DNA from: an uncultured Planctomycetaceae bacterium
Lineage (GTDB): Bacteria; Planctomycetota; Planctomycetia; Pirellulales; Pirellulaceae
Length of the DNA: 13,479 bases
Direction: 5' to 3'
Assembly (NCBI GenBank): GCA_903927685.1
Contig: CAIYOB010000899.1
Coordinates: forward strand, 1-13,479
Position numbers and translations under genes: made by a program. Within the stretch, counting starts at the first letter, position 1, and the number at the start of each line of letters is the position of its first letter. Below the pieces are notes generated by a model that was not told where the DNA came from, ran no database searches, and saw nothing but the letters and a program-made list of their open reading frames with translations. This document shows, in pieces, positions 6,671 through 13,013 of the stretch.

Positions 6671-8023
6671 ATGCCCGGCGACGTTGATGACTCCCGAGAG
6701 CTTCGCCCCGCTCGAAGCTACCCGAATCTGGCTGCAGTCAGCGTGTGCGTGTTCATCTGCTTGGTTTCCGCCACGTTGACGACCTGCCTCATCGCGGGCG
6801 CTCTTCGTGCAGGGCGAGTGTTCGACTTTGCCCAGGAATGGACCTCGGCCCGAAACTCCCTGGCAGGTTTGCCGGTGTACCTCGACTTCGGTCAGTCGCT
6901 CGAGATTCACCTTGGCGGCTCCGCGTCGCCGACCTTTCGTTACAATGCACACCCACCCGCCGCCGTCCTGATCGCCCTTCCCTTCGGTCTCCTTGACTAT
7001 CCCTCCGCCTACGTGGCGTGGAGTGCTGTCTCGCTGGTCTGCCTTGGCATCAGCCTGTGGCTGCTGGTTGGCCCTGGACGCGACCGCCAATCCGGTCGCG
7101 CTGGAATATGCCTTCTGACCTTGGTCGTCTCAGGAAACTCGCTCACGCATCAGATCGTGCAAGGCCAACTCAATCTGCTTCTCCTCGCACTAATCGTCGG
7201 GGCCTGGTGGGCGGACCGCAAGGACTGGCCGGCGATCAGCGGAGCACTGATCGGCGTGGCGGCCGCGGTCAAACTGTTCCCGGCCTTTCTGATCGTCTTT
7301 CATTTGGCTCAGCGCCGATGGCGAGCCGTGTGGGGCAGTGCGATCGCTTTCTTGCTCGTCAACGCCAGCGGCTGCCTGGTGCTCGGATTTGAGGCGTATC
7401 GCGACTACTTCTGGCGTGTGGCCCCGGATGTCGCCAAGTTTCGGGACACTTGGCCGAACTCGTCTTTGTTGGGATTTTGGAGTAAACTGTTCGACGGAGT
7501 GTCCGGGCACGTTGTGCCGTTATCACCTTCGCCTGCTATCGCCCAGGCGCTAACCGCGCTCTCGTGCCTCGCGGTCCTTGCTTCGTCGGTCTGGGCAGTT
7601 CCCCGGATCGCACCGGCCAGTGGAAGCGACTTTGCCCCTGGTTCCAACCGCGATCTGGCGTTCGGTTTGTGTTGCACCGGCATGCTGCTCGCTTCACCGA
7701 TTACGTGGGACCACGCCTTTCTACTGCTCGTCCCGGCCTTCTGGTTCGCCTGGCAGGCCTGCCGCGGCCAGTTCGCAACTCGCGTGCTGATTGTCGTTCT
7801 GGCGACCGTTCTTCTCTGGGTGAATCCGGTGACCGTGTGGAGACTAGCGGTTCCCGACCAATTCGGCGCGACCGGTCACCCCCGCCTCGCCGATCCAGCC
7901 TGCGTCCTCACCTTCGTCTCGTTTCAGTTCTACGCCTTGCTGGGTATTTACCTGCTCATCTTGGCGCAACTGGCCCGACCGGTGTGGGCCTCACGTCAGG
8001 GTGGACCCTCGGGCGGAACTTGA
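6671..8023 (+). CDS. GT87/DUF2029-like polytopic membrane glycosyltransferase, 450 aa
   Basis: This family of GT-C enzymes moves a sugar, mannose in the best-known members, from a polyprenyl-phosphate donor at the outer face of the cytoplasmic membrane. The start is ATG 6671, with GGAG 11 nt upstream; an in-frame TTG at 6641 would add ten unlikely residues. Family hallmarks are FDFAQEW (51-57), with the acidic loop after the first membrane segment holding the likely catalytic D52, then GLPVY (66-70), HPP (94-96) and GQLNLLLLAL (165-174). AAAVKLFP (197-204) and SPITWDHAF (342-350) complete the set. About ten hydrophobic segments are visible, including 21-44, 112-134, 217-240, 285-310, 371-388 and 411-434. 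The acceptor cannot be read from the sequence. The gene starts 128 bp after pilin-like gene 1 with no strong terminator between, so co-transcription is possible. Its 3' end overlaps the convergent gene by 28 bp. Confidence 0.85.
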   Translation: MPGDVDDSRELRPARSYPNLAAVSVCVFICLVSATLTTCLIAGALRAGRVFDFAQEWTSARNSLAGLPVYLDFGQSLEIHLGGSASPTFRYNAHPPAAVLIALPFGLLDYPSAYVAWSAVSLVCLGISLWLLVGPGRDRQSGRAGICLLTLVVSGNSLTHQIVQGQLNLLLLALIVGAWWADRKDWPAISGALIGVAAAVKLFPAFLIVFHLAQRRWRAVWGSAIAFLLVNASGCLVLGFEAYRDYFWRVAPDVAKFRDTWPNSSLLGFWSKLFDGVSGHVVPLSPSPAIAQALTALSCLAVLASSVWAVPRIAPASGSDFAPGSNRDLAFGLCCTGMLLASPITWDHAFLLLVPAFWFAWQACRGQFATRVLIVVLATVLLWVNPVTVWRLAVPDQFGATGHPRLADPACVLTFVSFQFYALLGIYLLILAQLARPVWASRQGGPSGGT

Positions 8024-9903
8024 AGTGGAGTCAGCCAGGGTCGCCCCCGGACCACCCTGAGCAGCCAGGCGTGGCGATCCCGAAAGTAGTCAAGGAGAAG
8101 CCGATCGGCTTGGGAATCCACCTCGCGCGCCCAGACGACTTCCGCACCGTCGATGTCCGCCGCGTTTTCGACCCATTCCTGGTGAATGTCGCAATCCGGG
8201 CTGTATCTCACCAGGACCAGGTGACGGCCTGGAATCTCCCGCAAGCGACGTTGCACTTCCGACCGCTGGGCCGCAAAGGCCGAAGCCGTCTGGGAAACGT
8301 GAAACCACGCGTAGGGCACGAAACCCAGCACCTGCGTTAGAATCAGCGTCGCCACGAGACGAGGCCGTGGTGAATTGCGTCCGGATCTCGCAATCTCGCA
8401 GGACGGAGCGGTTTGAGTCCCCCCGCCTTGACATCCGCCCCTCGTGGCGGCGGTGGCGATGGCCAGGAACCTCCGCTGCCGGATCTTCACTCGAGCCGCT
8501 ACATGCCGCAAGCCTTGAACTACCAGCAGGAGCAAGGCCGGCCCTGCGGGGGCAAAATAGTGAGGATTCGACCAAGTAGTCGTCAGCAGCGCACCTAAGG
8601 TCGCCGTCACGATCGCCACAGGAAGCCAATAACGGCCGTTGTGCACGATCCAGGGCAGGGCCAACAGGGGAAACGACAATGCCACACCCAAGTAGAAATG
8701 CCACAAATTGACCATCGCCACCCACTTCTCGCCCACAAACCCCGCCCATGTTCGCTGGTACAGGTAAGTCTTGCGGAGCCAGTCGTGCAGACGAGCGATC
8801 GTGGGATGGCGGTACTCGGGAATCGCACCAGGAGGCTGCCAGAGAAAGAAGGGAGCCGCGCCATAGGTCTCCTCGTAGACCATGTATGGCATCTTCCACG
8901 GCTTGCCGGTGACCCTCCAGTTGTAGTAAGCCATCCAGCCGGCGGATATGGTCAACCCGGCACACAACAGAAACACGGCGGTCCGATGGCGTGCGGACAC
9001 GCTCGCGTTACTCGGGGCTGGCTGCAGATGCGTGCAACGCCAATCTTGATCGATCGGATCCCGCCTCTCTGTGCCTATCGCGCCTCTGCGGTGTCCACGC
9101 TCCTTGATTGGGTGCCAGGTCAAACGGCTCTCCTGCTTTGAGGAGTGCCTTAGCGTCTTGACCAGCCAAGACAGCATGGCTACCGCGACAGGCAAACTGG
9201 CGACGAGCCCCTCGAACGGACGGCTGTTCGCCAGAACCGCAAGCCCCAGGGCCAACCCCATTGCGTCCCGGCAGCGAGACGTGTGCCGCAAGCGAACTGA
9301 GGCTCCAAGCACCAACGCCGACCCGATGAACGCCATGCTCCCGCCCCAAAAACTCTGATTCCAGACCAGCTGGATGCCCGGGTGCAACGCCACAAAAACC
9401 CCGCCTAGAACGGACCATCGTCGTGGCACCCAGCCAAGCAGCATCCACGTCGAAGCGGCGGCGGCCAGGCCGCCGCTGAGCCACAGACCAGCCAGCGGAT
9501 CCCTGGCTAGAGTCTGGCCCAGGGCCAAAACCAGCCCCTGCGCCGGTGGGTACTTCGAGGCGTAAGTCGGCCGTTGGATGACATGCAGCGTTTCGAAATG
9601 CCGCCACATGGGGTGAGTTCGATTCGTTAGGCGGCCGTGCGAGAACGTGTCCGCAGCAAGCAGGTAACTGAACTCGTCGTGGACCGCCGGCAAGGGCGGG
9701 CGGGCCGAGGAGACTGCCGCCGTCACTCCCGCCGCGAGGCCGCCAACGGCAAGCGGACCAAGCCACCAGCGTCCGCACTTCCAACCAACCCTGAGGAATC
9801 CCTTCCGGCCGAAGCGATCAGCCAGATAGACGAGCCCCCACGCCAACACGAAGGCCTCGACAAACCGCACCACCTGGGTCGCAAGAAAGACGCTGGATTG
9901 CAT
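7996..9903 (-). CDS. GT39-like polytopic membrane glycosyltransferase, about 635 aa
   Basis: This is a probable GT-C glycosyltransferase of the dolichyl/polyprenyl-phosphate sugar family (PMT/ArnT-like). ATG 9903 lies 4 nt after the stop of the upstream gene. A GTG at 9924 in the same frame would overlap that gene by 17 nt and add seven residues; neither has a good Shine-Dalgarno sequence. The first periplasmic loop has VHDEFSYLLAADTF with the DE pair (D76) typical of the family, followed by YASKYPPAQG. About ten membrane segments follow. The soluble C-terminus carries HLVLVRYSPDCD...EWVENAADIDGAEVVWARE, a motif I associate with large membrane glycosyltransferases of planctomycetes and acidobacteria. 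A hydrophilic, Arg-rich island of about 60 residues encoded at 8985-9150 interrupts the membrane region. The gene is the second of a two-gene minus-strand operon. Substrate is unknown. Confidence 0.85.
   Translation of the reverse strand: MQSSVFLATQVVRFVEAFVLAWGLVYLADRFGRKGFLRVGWKCGRWWLGPLAVGGLAAGVTAAVSSARPPLPAVHDEFSYLLAADTFSHGRLTNRTHPMWRHFETLHVIQRPTYASKYPPAQGLVLALGQTLARDPLAGLWLSGGLAAAASTWMLLGWVPRRWSVLGGVFVALHPGIQLVWNQSFWGGSMAFIGSALVLGASVRLRHTSRCRDAMGLALGLAVLANSRPFEGLVASLPVAVAMLSWLVKTLRHSSKQESRLTWHPIKERGHRRGAIGTERRDPIDQDWRCTHLQPAPSNASVSARHRTAVFLLCAGLTISAGWMAYYNWRVTGKPWKMPYMVYEETYGAAPFFLWQPPGAIPEYRHPTIARLHDWLRKTYLYQRTWAGFVGEKWVAMVNLWHFYLGVALSFPLLALPWIVHNGRYWLPVAIVTATLGALLTTTWSNPHYFAPAGPALLLLVVQGLRHVAARVKIRQRRFLAIATAATRGGCQGGGTQTAPSCEIARSGRNSPRPRLVATLILTQVLGFVPYAWFHVSQTASAFAAQRSEVQRRLREIPGRHLVLVRYSPDCDIHQEWVENAADIDGAEVVWAREVDSQADRLLLDYFRDRHAWLLRVVRGRPWLTPLQVPPEGPP
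8985..9150 (-). repeat. Possible in-frame repeat insertion inside the GT39-like gene
   Basis: Between two hydrophobic segments the protein runs through a long stretch rich in Arg, His and Gln (RLTWHPIKERGHRRG through DPIDQDWRCTHLQPAP). The minus-strand DNA here contains ACACCGCAGAGGCGC followed by GGCACAGAGAGG. This resembles the CACAGAGGCGCAGAG-type dispersed repeats of environmental bacteria and is unlike the codon pattern on either side. The sister gene at 9908 has no equivalent. Boundaries are approximate and repeat status is inferred from resemblance. Confidence 0.35.
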
Positions 9904-9907
9904 GATG

Positions 9908-11842
9908 CTAGGGAACGCCGCCACGTTCCATCAAGGATTCCACGATCGTGGCAGGTTGCCATAACACGAGGAAGTTGCTGACCCTCCGCCCTGCTCGATA
10001 GCGTTGTCGGAGCTGGACCATCAATTCCTTCGTGACGGGCGGCGAGTGACTGGGCTTCAGGTTGATCACCACCACTGGAATCGCGCCGTCAGCGATCACC
10101 TGCTGAACATCCCTTCCTCGTTCGCGGACGTCCGTCAGGAAATCGTACAACCTCCGGGTGGGGTTCTTCCGGTCGGCCAGATAGTAGACCTCGGGACAGT
10201 CGGGGAGCGCGAGAATGCTGCTACGCGGCACTGAATTCTGTTGGACGAGTCGCACGACATCCTCGTACTGCTCAGCCTCGCCGACCGGGACGCGCAAGCT
10301 GCTTCTCGGAGACAGCATTGCGCGGGCCCCGGCGCGGTATCCGCCAGTGAAGCCGACGTTGAACGCCGGAGTCAGCCACAGGACCGCAAAAGCCAGGTAA
10401 AACCCCCCCACGCATACACAAACACTCCTCCCTGCGGATGGCAGACGCGAAACGAGGTGCAACGCCGCCAGGATCAGTAGCGGTGCCACGAAAAAGAAGT
10501 AGACCGCCAAGGCAAACGGGAATTGCTGCAGCGACAACATCCAGGCCGTTACAGCCAAGAGAAATACACGCTCCATTCCTTTCGCCGATCCACCCTGCTG
10601 GCCGCCGGGCATGCAGGCGACGCCGGCGATAACCGACACGACGGGGACGGCATTGAGCATCGAGAACCAAACCAAGTCGTACATCAACGGATATCGGCAG
10701 GCCCACAGCGCCCCTGTCCAAAGAAAGGCGGCAGCCGCCCACAGTATCACCGTGGTGATGATGGTGCGGTCACGGCCAGCCAAACGCCAAACCAGCACCA
10801 GGGGCCCAGCCCACAGCGCCACAGGCAAGAAACCGACCAGGCCGGGCATGCCCAAGGCGGCGTAATCGAATCTTGCCGCTGGGAGTACAAATAGACCTTG
10901 ATATAGGTCCACTAATCCTCCGTTGGCGAGGTAGGGAATCATGAAACAGCCGACCGGTGCCACCGCCCCCAACCCGAACAGTCCGAGATCGCGGAACCAA
11001 CGTTTCAGCCTCCTGCCCGCTGGGCCGCGGGCGACATTCCATTCGACCGAGAGCAACACCGCGCTAAACACCATGGCGGGCAATGCGAAATAGACCAATT
11101 CCGTGGGACGCCACATCCTCCGCAACAACGACAGTACCGCCCCACTGAATCCGAGGCTGACGATCGCCACCAGAACCAGCATGACGACCGACCGCGGCGA
11201 GTCCGGCGATCCGCGTTCGCCGGCCTGCCGTTGCTCGCGGTACACCAGTCCCAAACCCGCTGCGGCGACGAAATACAGGCCCGTGATCTTCACCACAAGA
11301 GCCAACCCGCCGCAGGCCCCCGCCAGCATCAGCCACTGCCCTCGGTCGGTGTCAAAATAGCGGAGAATCGCCCAGAGTCCCAGGATCGACAAGAACAGCA
11401 CATACCAACTGGGCATCCCTGCAAAATAGTTCGGAACGCTCCAGGCGACGCAGAGCAGGGTGCACATTCCTGCGACGCTGGGGGATGCGGCTCGGCGGGC
11501 CAAACTGAAGTAGAACGGGACCACGACGACCGCGGCCAGGAACAACACGAGGCGAATCGATCCCAGGTTGATTCCCAGCGTCCGGAAAGCGACCGCGTGC
11601 AGAAACGCCTGACCACCGGTGTAGCAGTCGTCAAAATCGCGGTGGGGCAACTCGCCGGCCAAGACTCGCTCGGCGGTGTGAGCCAACAGTCCTTCATCGA
11701 CCGGGATCCAGCCCCGATAGACAAAAAAGGACATGTAGAGGACGCTCAGCAGCCAGACTCCCGCCAGCCATCGGCAATCCGCACGCCGGCCGTTTGAGCC
11801 GCAGGCGGGTAACAGTACCGTATGGCACCTCGCGTCGTCCAT
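9908..11842 (-). CDS. GT39-like polytopic membrane glycosyltransferase, 644 aa
   Basis: This is a probable GT-C transferase using a lipid-linked sugar donor. The start is ATG 11842; no strong Shine-Dalgarno precedes it. After the first membrane segment (about 26-44) comes the signature loop IPVDEGLLAHTAERVLAGELPHRDFDDCYTGG, with D49/E50 as the likely catalytic pair and the GELPHRDF motif seen in many family 39 enzymes. About eleven hydrophobic segments extend to about residue 490. A soluble C-terminal domain of some 150 residues (from GYRAGARAM) contains ILALPDCPEVYYLADRKNP and IPVVVINLKPS, a likely periplasmic mixed alpha/beta domain. It is first in a tightly spaced minus-strand pair with the gene ending at 7996, and divergent from pilin-like gene 2 across 671 bp. 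Acceptor is unknown; glycan assembly, lipid modification or glycoprotein modification all fit. Confidence 0.83.
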   Translation of the reverse strand: MDDARCHTVLLPACGSNGRRADCRWLAGVWLLSVLYMSFFVYRGWIPVDEGLLAHTAERVLAGELPHRDFDDCYTGGQAFLHAVAFRTLGINLGSIRLVLFLAAVVVVPFYFSLARRAASPSVAGMCTLLCVAWSVPNYFAGMPSWYVLFLSILGLWAILRYFDTDRGQWLMLAGACGGLALVVKITGLYFVAAAGLGLVYREQRQAGERGSPDSPRSVVMLVLVAIVSLGFSGAVLSLLRRMWRPTELVYFALPAMVFSAVLLSVEWNVARGPAGRRLKRWFRDLGLFGLGAVAPVGCFMIPYLANGGLVDLYQGLFVLPAARFDYAALGMPGLVGFLPVALWAGPLVLVWRLAGRDRTIITTVILWAAAAFLWTGALWACRYPLMYDLVWFSMLNAVPVVSVIAGVACMPGGQQGGSAKGMERVFLLAVTAWMLSLQQFPFALAVYFFFVAPLLILAALHLVSRLPSAGRSVCVCVGGFYLAFAVLWLTPAFNVGFTGGYRAGARAMLSPRSSLRVPVGEAEQYEDVVRLVQQNSVPRSSILALPDCPEVYYLADRKNPTRRLYDFLTDVRERGRDVQQVIADGAIPVVVINLKPSHSPPVTKELMVQLRQRYRAGRRVSNFLVLWQPATIVESLMERGGVP

Positions 11843-11905
11843 ATCTTGCTCTGCCCGTTGACACTCCGCGGCGTGGCCGCACCGTTAGGCACCGCGCCCA
11901 ATCAC

Positions 11906-11921
11906 GCAGGGCGGACCCTGC
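11906..11921. repeat. Short perfect inverted repeat GCAGGG/CCCTGC
   Basis: GCAGGG (11906-11911) and CCCTGC (11916-11921) form a 6-bp perfect stem with a 4-nt loop, ending 64 bp before the ATG of the minus-strand glycosyltransferase. No T-run follows on either strand, so it is not an intrinsic terminator. It may be a leader hairpin or an operator. Confidence 0.25.
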
Positions 11922-12206
11922 CAGCATAATCTGAAATCCCCACAGTGCCATAAGAGCCGACGGCCTTTCTCGATTTCGTCGCGGTCATGGCACCCCGCCG
12001 GCACGGTGTCCGAGGCGGTCGCACACACGTCTGCAGCCGCGGATGCCGTTCAGTCTGCCCCAGTGAGAATCGCCTGCCGAGTACGGTATCGCGTATCTTC
12101 CTCGCTTGGCAAGCCCCACAACATCTTGTCATTTCAAACACCGCCACCAAACGCCAGGCTGAGACGTCCTTGGGCGATGCGAGCCAAACACACAGCGTTA
12201 CCAAGT

Positions 12207-12232
12207 GTTAACAGTCAACGTTTACTGTTAAC
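12207..12232. promoter_or_regulatory. Perfect 9+9 bp dyad, candidate activator site (UAS) for pilin-like gene 2
   Basis: GTTAACAGT (12207-12215) and ACTGTTAAC (12224-12232) are exact inverted copies around an 8-bp spacer CAACGTTT. The half-sites are centred about 17 bp apart, near one and a half helical turns. The dyad centre is about 190 bp upstream of the predicted transcription start, a normal position for an enhancer-binding protein. The core GTTAACAG also occurs at 5935, at a similar distance from the other sigma-54 element. No T-run follows it, which argues against a terminator. Confidence 0.6.
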
Positions 12233-12385
12233 GAAGCGCCACAGAATCGGCTGTTCCGCTCCTTCATATCGCAACCTGGGCCCCGGTATGGCAGAAGACA
12301 CCGCTTGCGTAGAACACCGGGAAAACCCGTGCGACTCCGATTCTACGGCCGGACTATTTGTCCCAGTCGCCAGATTCCTTACTTT

Positions 12386-12401
12386 CGGCACGATCGATGC
12401 A
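12386..12401 (+). promoter_or_regulatory. Sigma-54-type -24/-12 promoter of pilin-like gene 2
   Basis: CGGCACGATCGATGCA has the invariant GG (12387-12388) and GC (12399-12400) with the required 10-bp gap, and matches the consensus TGGCACGRNNNTTGCW except at two positions. Thirteen of its sixteen bases equal those of the element at 6102-6117. The implied start near 12412 gives a leader of about 100 nt before ATG 12514. Confidence 0.62.
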
Positions 12402-12513
12402 TGTGTTTCCACCCATCGCCCTTGCCGGCAACTGGGGTGCGGTTGAGTTCACATGTGGGGTGCTACGGTTGTGCCCCTGGGTTGTTGATTTCCTATTCAT
12501 GGGAGACTGTTCG

Positions 12514-12834
12514 ATGATGAAGTTGTGGAATGACGAGGCTGGTTTCATCGTGTCGGCCGAGCTGGTGCTGATTGCGACCATTTTGGTCCTCGGCATGATC
12601 GTCGGCTTGGTGTCCGTCCGCGACCAAGTGGTCCAGGAGTTGGGCGACGTAGCGATCGCTTTCGGGCTGCTCAACCAGAGCTACTCGTTCAGCGGCATCA
12701 CGGGACACACGTCCAGCACGGCTGGCACCTACTTTGACGACACCACCGACTTCTGCGACGAGAGCCAGGGCGCCACGCTGTTACCGGAAGCCTGCATCAA
12801 CGTTCAGATTCAGGCCGGGGGCAACGAAGGTTAG
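12514..12834 (+). CDS. Flp-like pilin candidate (pilin-like protein 2), 106 aa
   Basis: The probable role is structural subunit of a Tad/Flp-type pilus, inferred from form and from cpaB directly downstream. The start is ATG 12514 (ATG 12517 also possible), with GGGAG at 12501-12505. Longer in-frame starts near 12358 are rejected because the promoter element lies inside them. The protein begins MMKLWNDEAGFIVSAELVLIATILVLG: a charged leader ending in G10, then a hydrophobic helix (11-32) with E16. In Flp prepilins cleavage follows a glycine and glutamate is at +5; here glutamate is +6 after G10, so the processing site is uncertain. An amphipathic helix (RDQVVQELGDVAIAFGLLNQ), GITGHTSS and DTTDFCDE follow. 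A later cysteine (ACINVQ) could pair with the FCD cysteine; the paralogue lacks it. An intrinsic terminator follows 20 bp after the stop. Confidence 0.87.
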   Translation: MMKLWNDEAGFIVSAELVLIATILVLGMIVGLVSVRDQVVQELGDVAIAFGLLNQSYSFSGITGHTSSTAGTYFDDTTDFCDESQGATLLPEACINVQIQAGGNEG

Positions 12835-12854
12835 CCTGCGGTCGTTTGATCTTC

Positions 12855-12899
12855 GCCCGGCCGGGGTGCAGTAATCTGGACTCGGTCGGGCTTTTTTTT
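12855..12899 (+). terminator. Intrinsic terminator after pilin-like gene 2
   Basis: GCCCGGCCG (12855-12863) pairs with CGGTCGGGC (12883-12891) in a 9-bp stem with one G-U pair and a 19-nt loop, followed at once by eight T (12892-12899). Lying between the pilin-like gene and cpaB, it would allow far more pilin transcript than assembly-gene transcript. Confidence 0.8.
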
Positions 12900-12965
12900 C
12901 GAAAGAATCGCTGTATTTGCCTGGCGATCCAGAATTGGCAAACTAAGCTTGATCGGTGCGGGGTG

Positions 12966-12975
12966 CCCCCCCCCC
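12966..12975 (+). repeat. Run of ten C upstream of cpaB
   Basis: Ten consecutive C, preceded by GGGGTG, lie 38 bp before the cpaB ATG and after the terminator. Homopolymeric G/C tracts of this length are prone to slipped-strand mispairing. The GGGG before it can also pair with part of the run to form a small hairpin. It may change promoter spacing or leader structure; an assembly or sequencing length error is also possible. Confidence 0.9.
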
Positions 12976-13013
12976 ACTGCAACTCGATCATGAAATAGCG
13001 GGAGGAAACGATT

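Larger units (their letters stand above)
11843..12513. other. Divergent intergenic region upstream of pilin-like gene 2
   Basis: These 671 bp separate the minus-strand glycosyltransferase pair from the plus-strand pilin-like gene. Open frames inside it (for example 12006-12446) have no ribosome-binding site and no protein-like hydrophobic pattern. It contains a small hairpin at 11906-11921, a perfect dyad at 12207-12232 and a sigma-54-type element at 12386-12401. I see no clear promoter for the minus-strand pair. Confidence 0.7.

Noticed and set aside
8600..9784. Plus- and minus-strand open frames within the GT39-like gene
   Set aside because: They overlap the frame that carries the membrane segments and the DE motif, and lack features of their own.
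12006..12446. 146-codon plus-strand open frame in the intergenic region
   Set aside because: No Shine-Dalgarno, no hydrophobic or domain pattern, and it spans the dyad and the -24/-12 element.
12358..12513. Longer N-terminus for pilin-like gene 2
   Set aside because: The -24/-12 element at 12386-12401 would be inside the coding region, the extension has no match in the paralogue, and ATG 12514 has a good ribosome-binding site.
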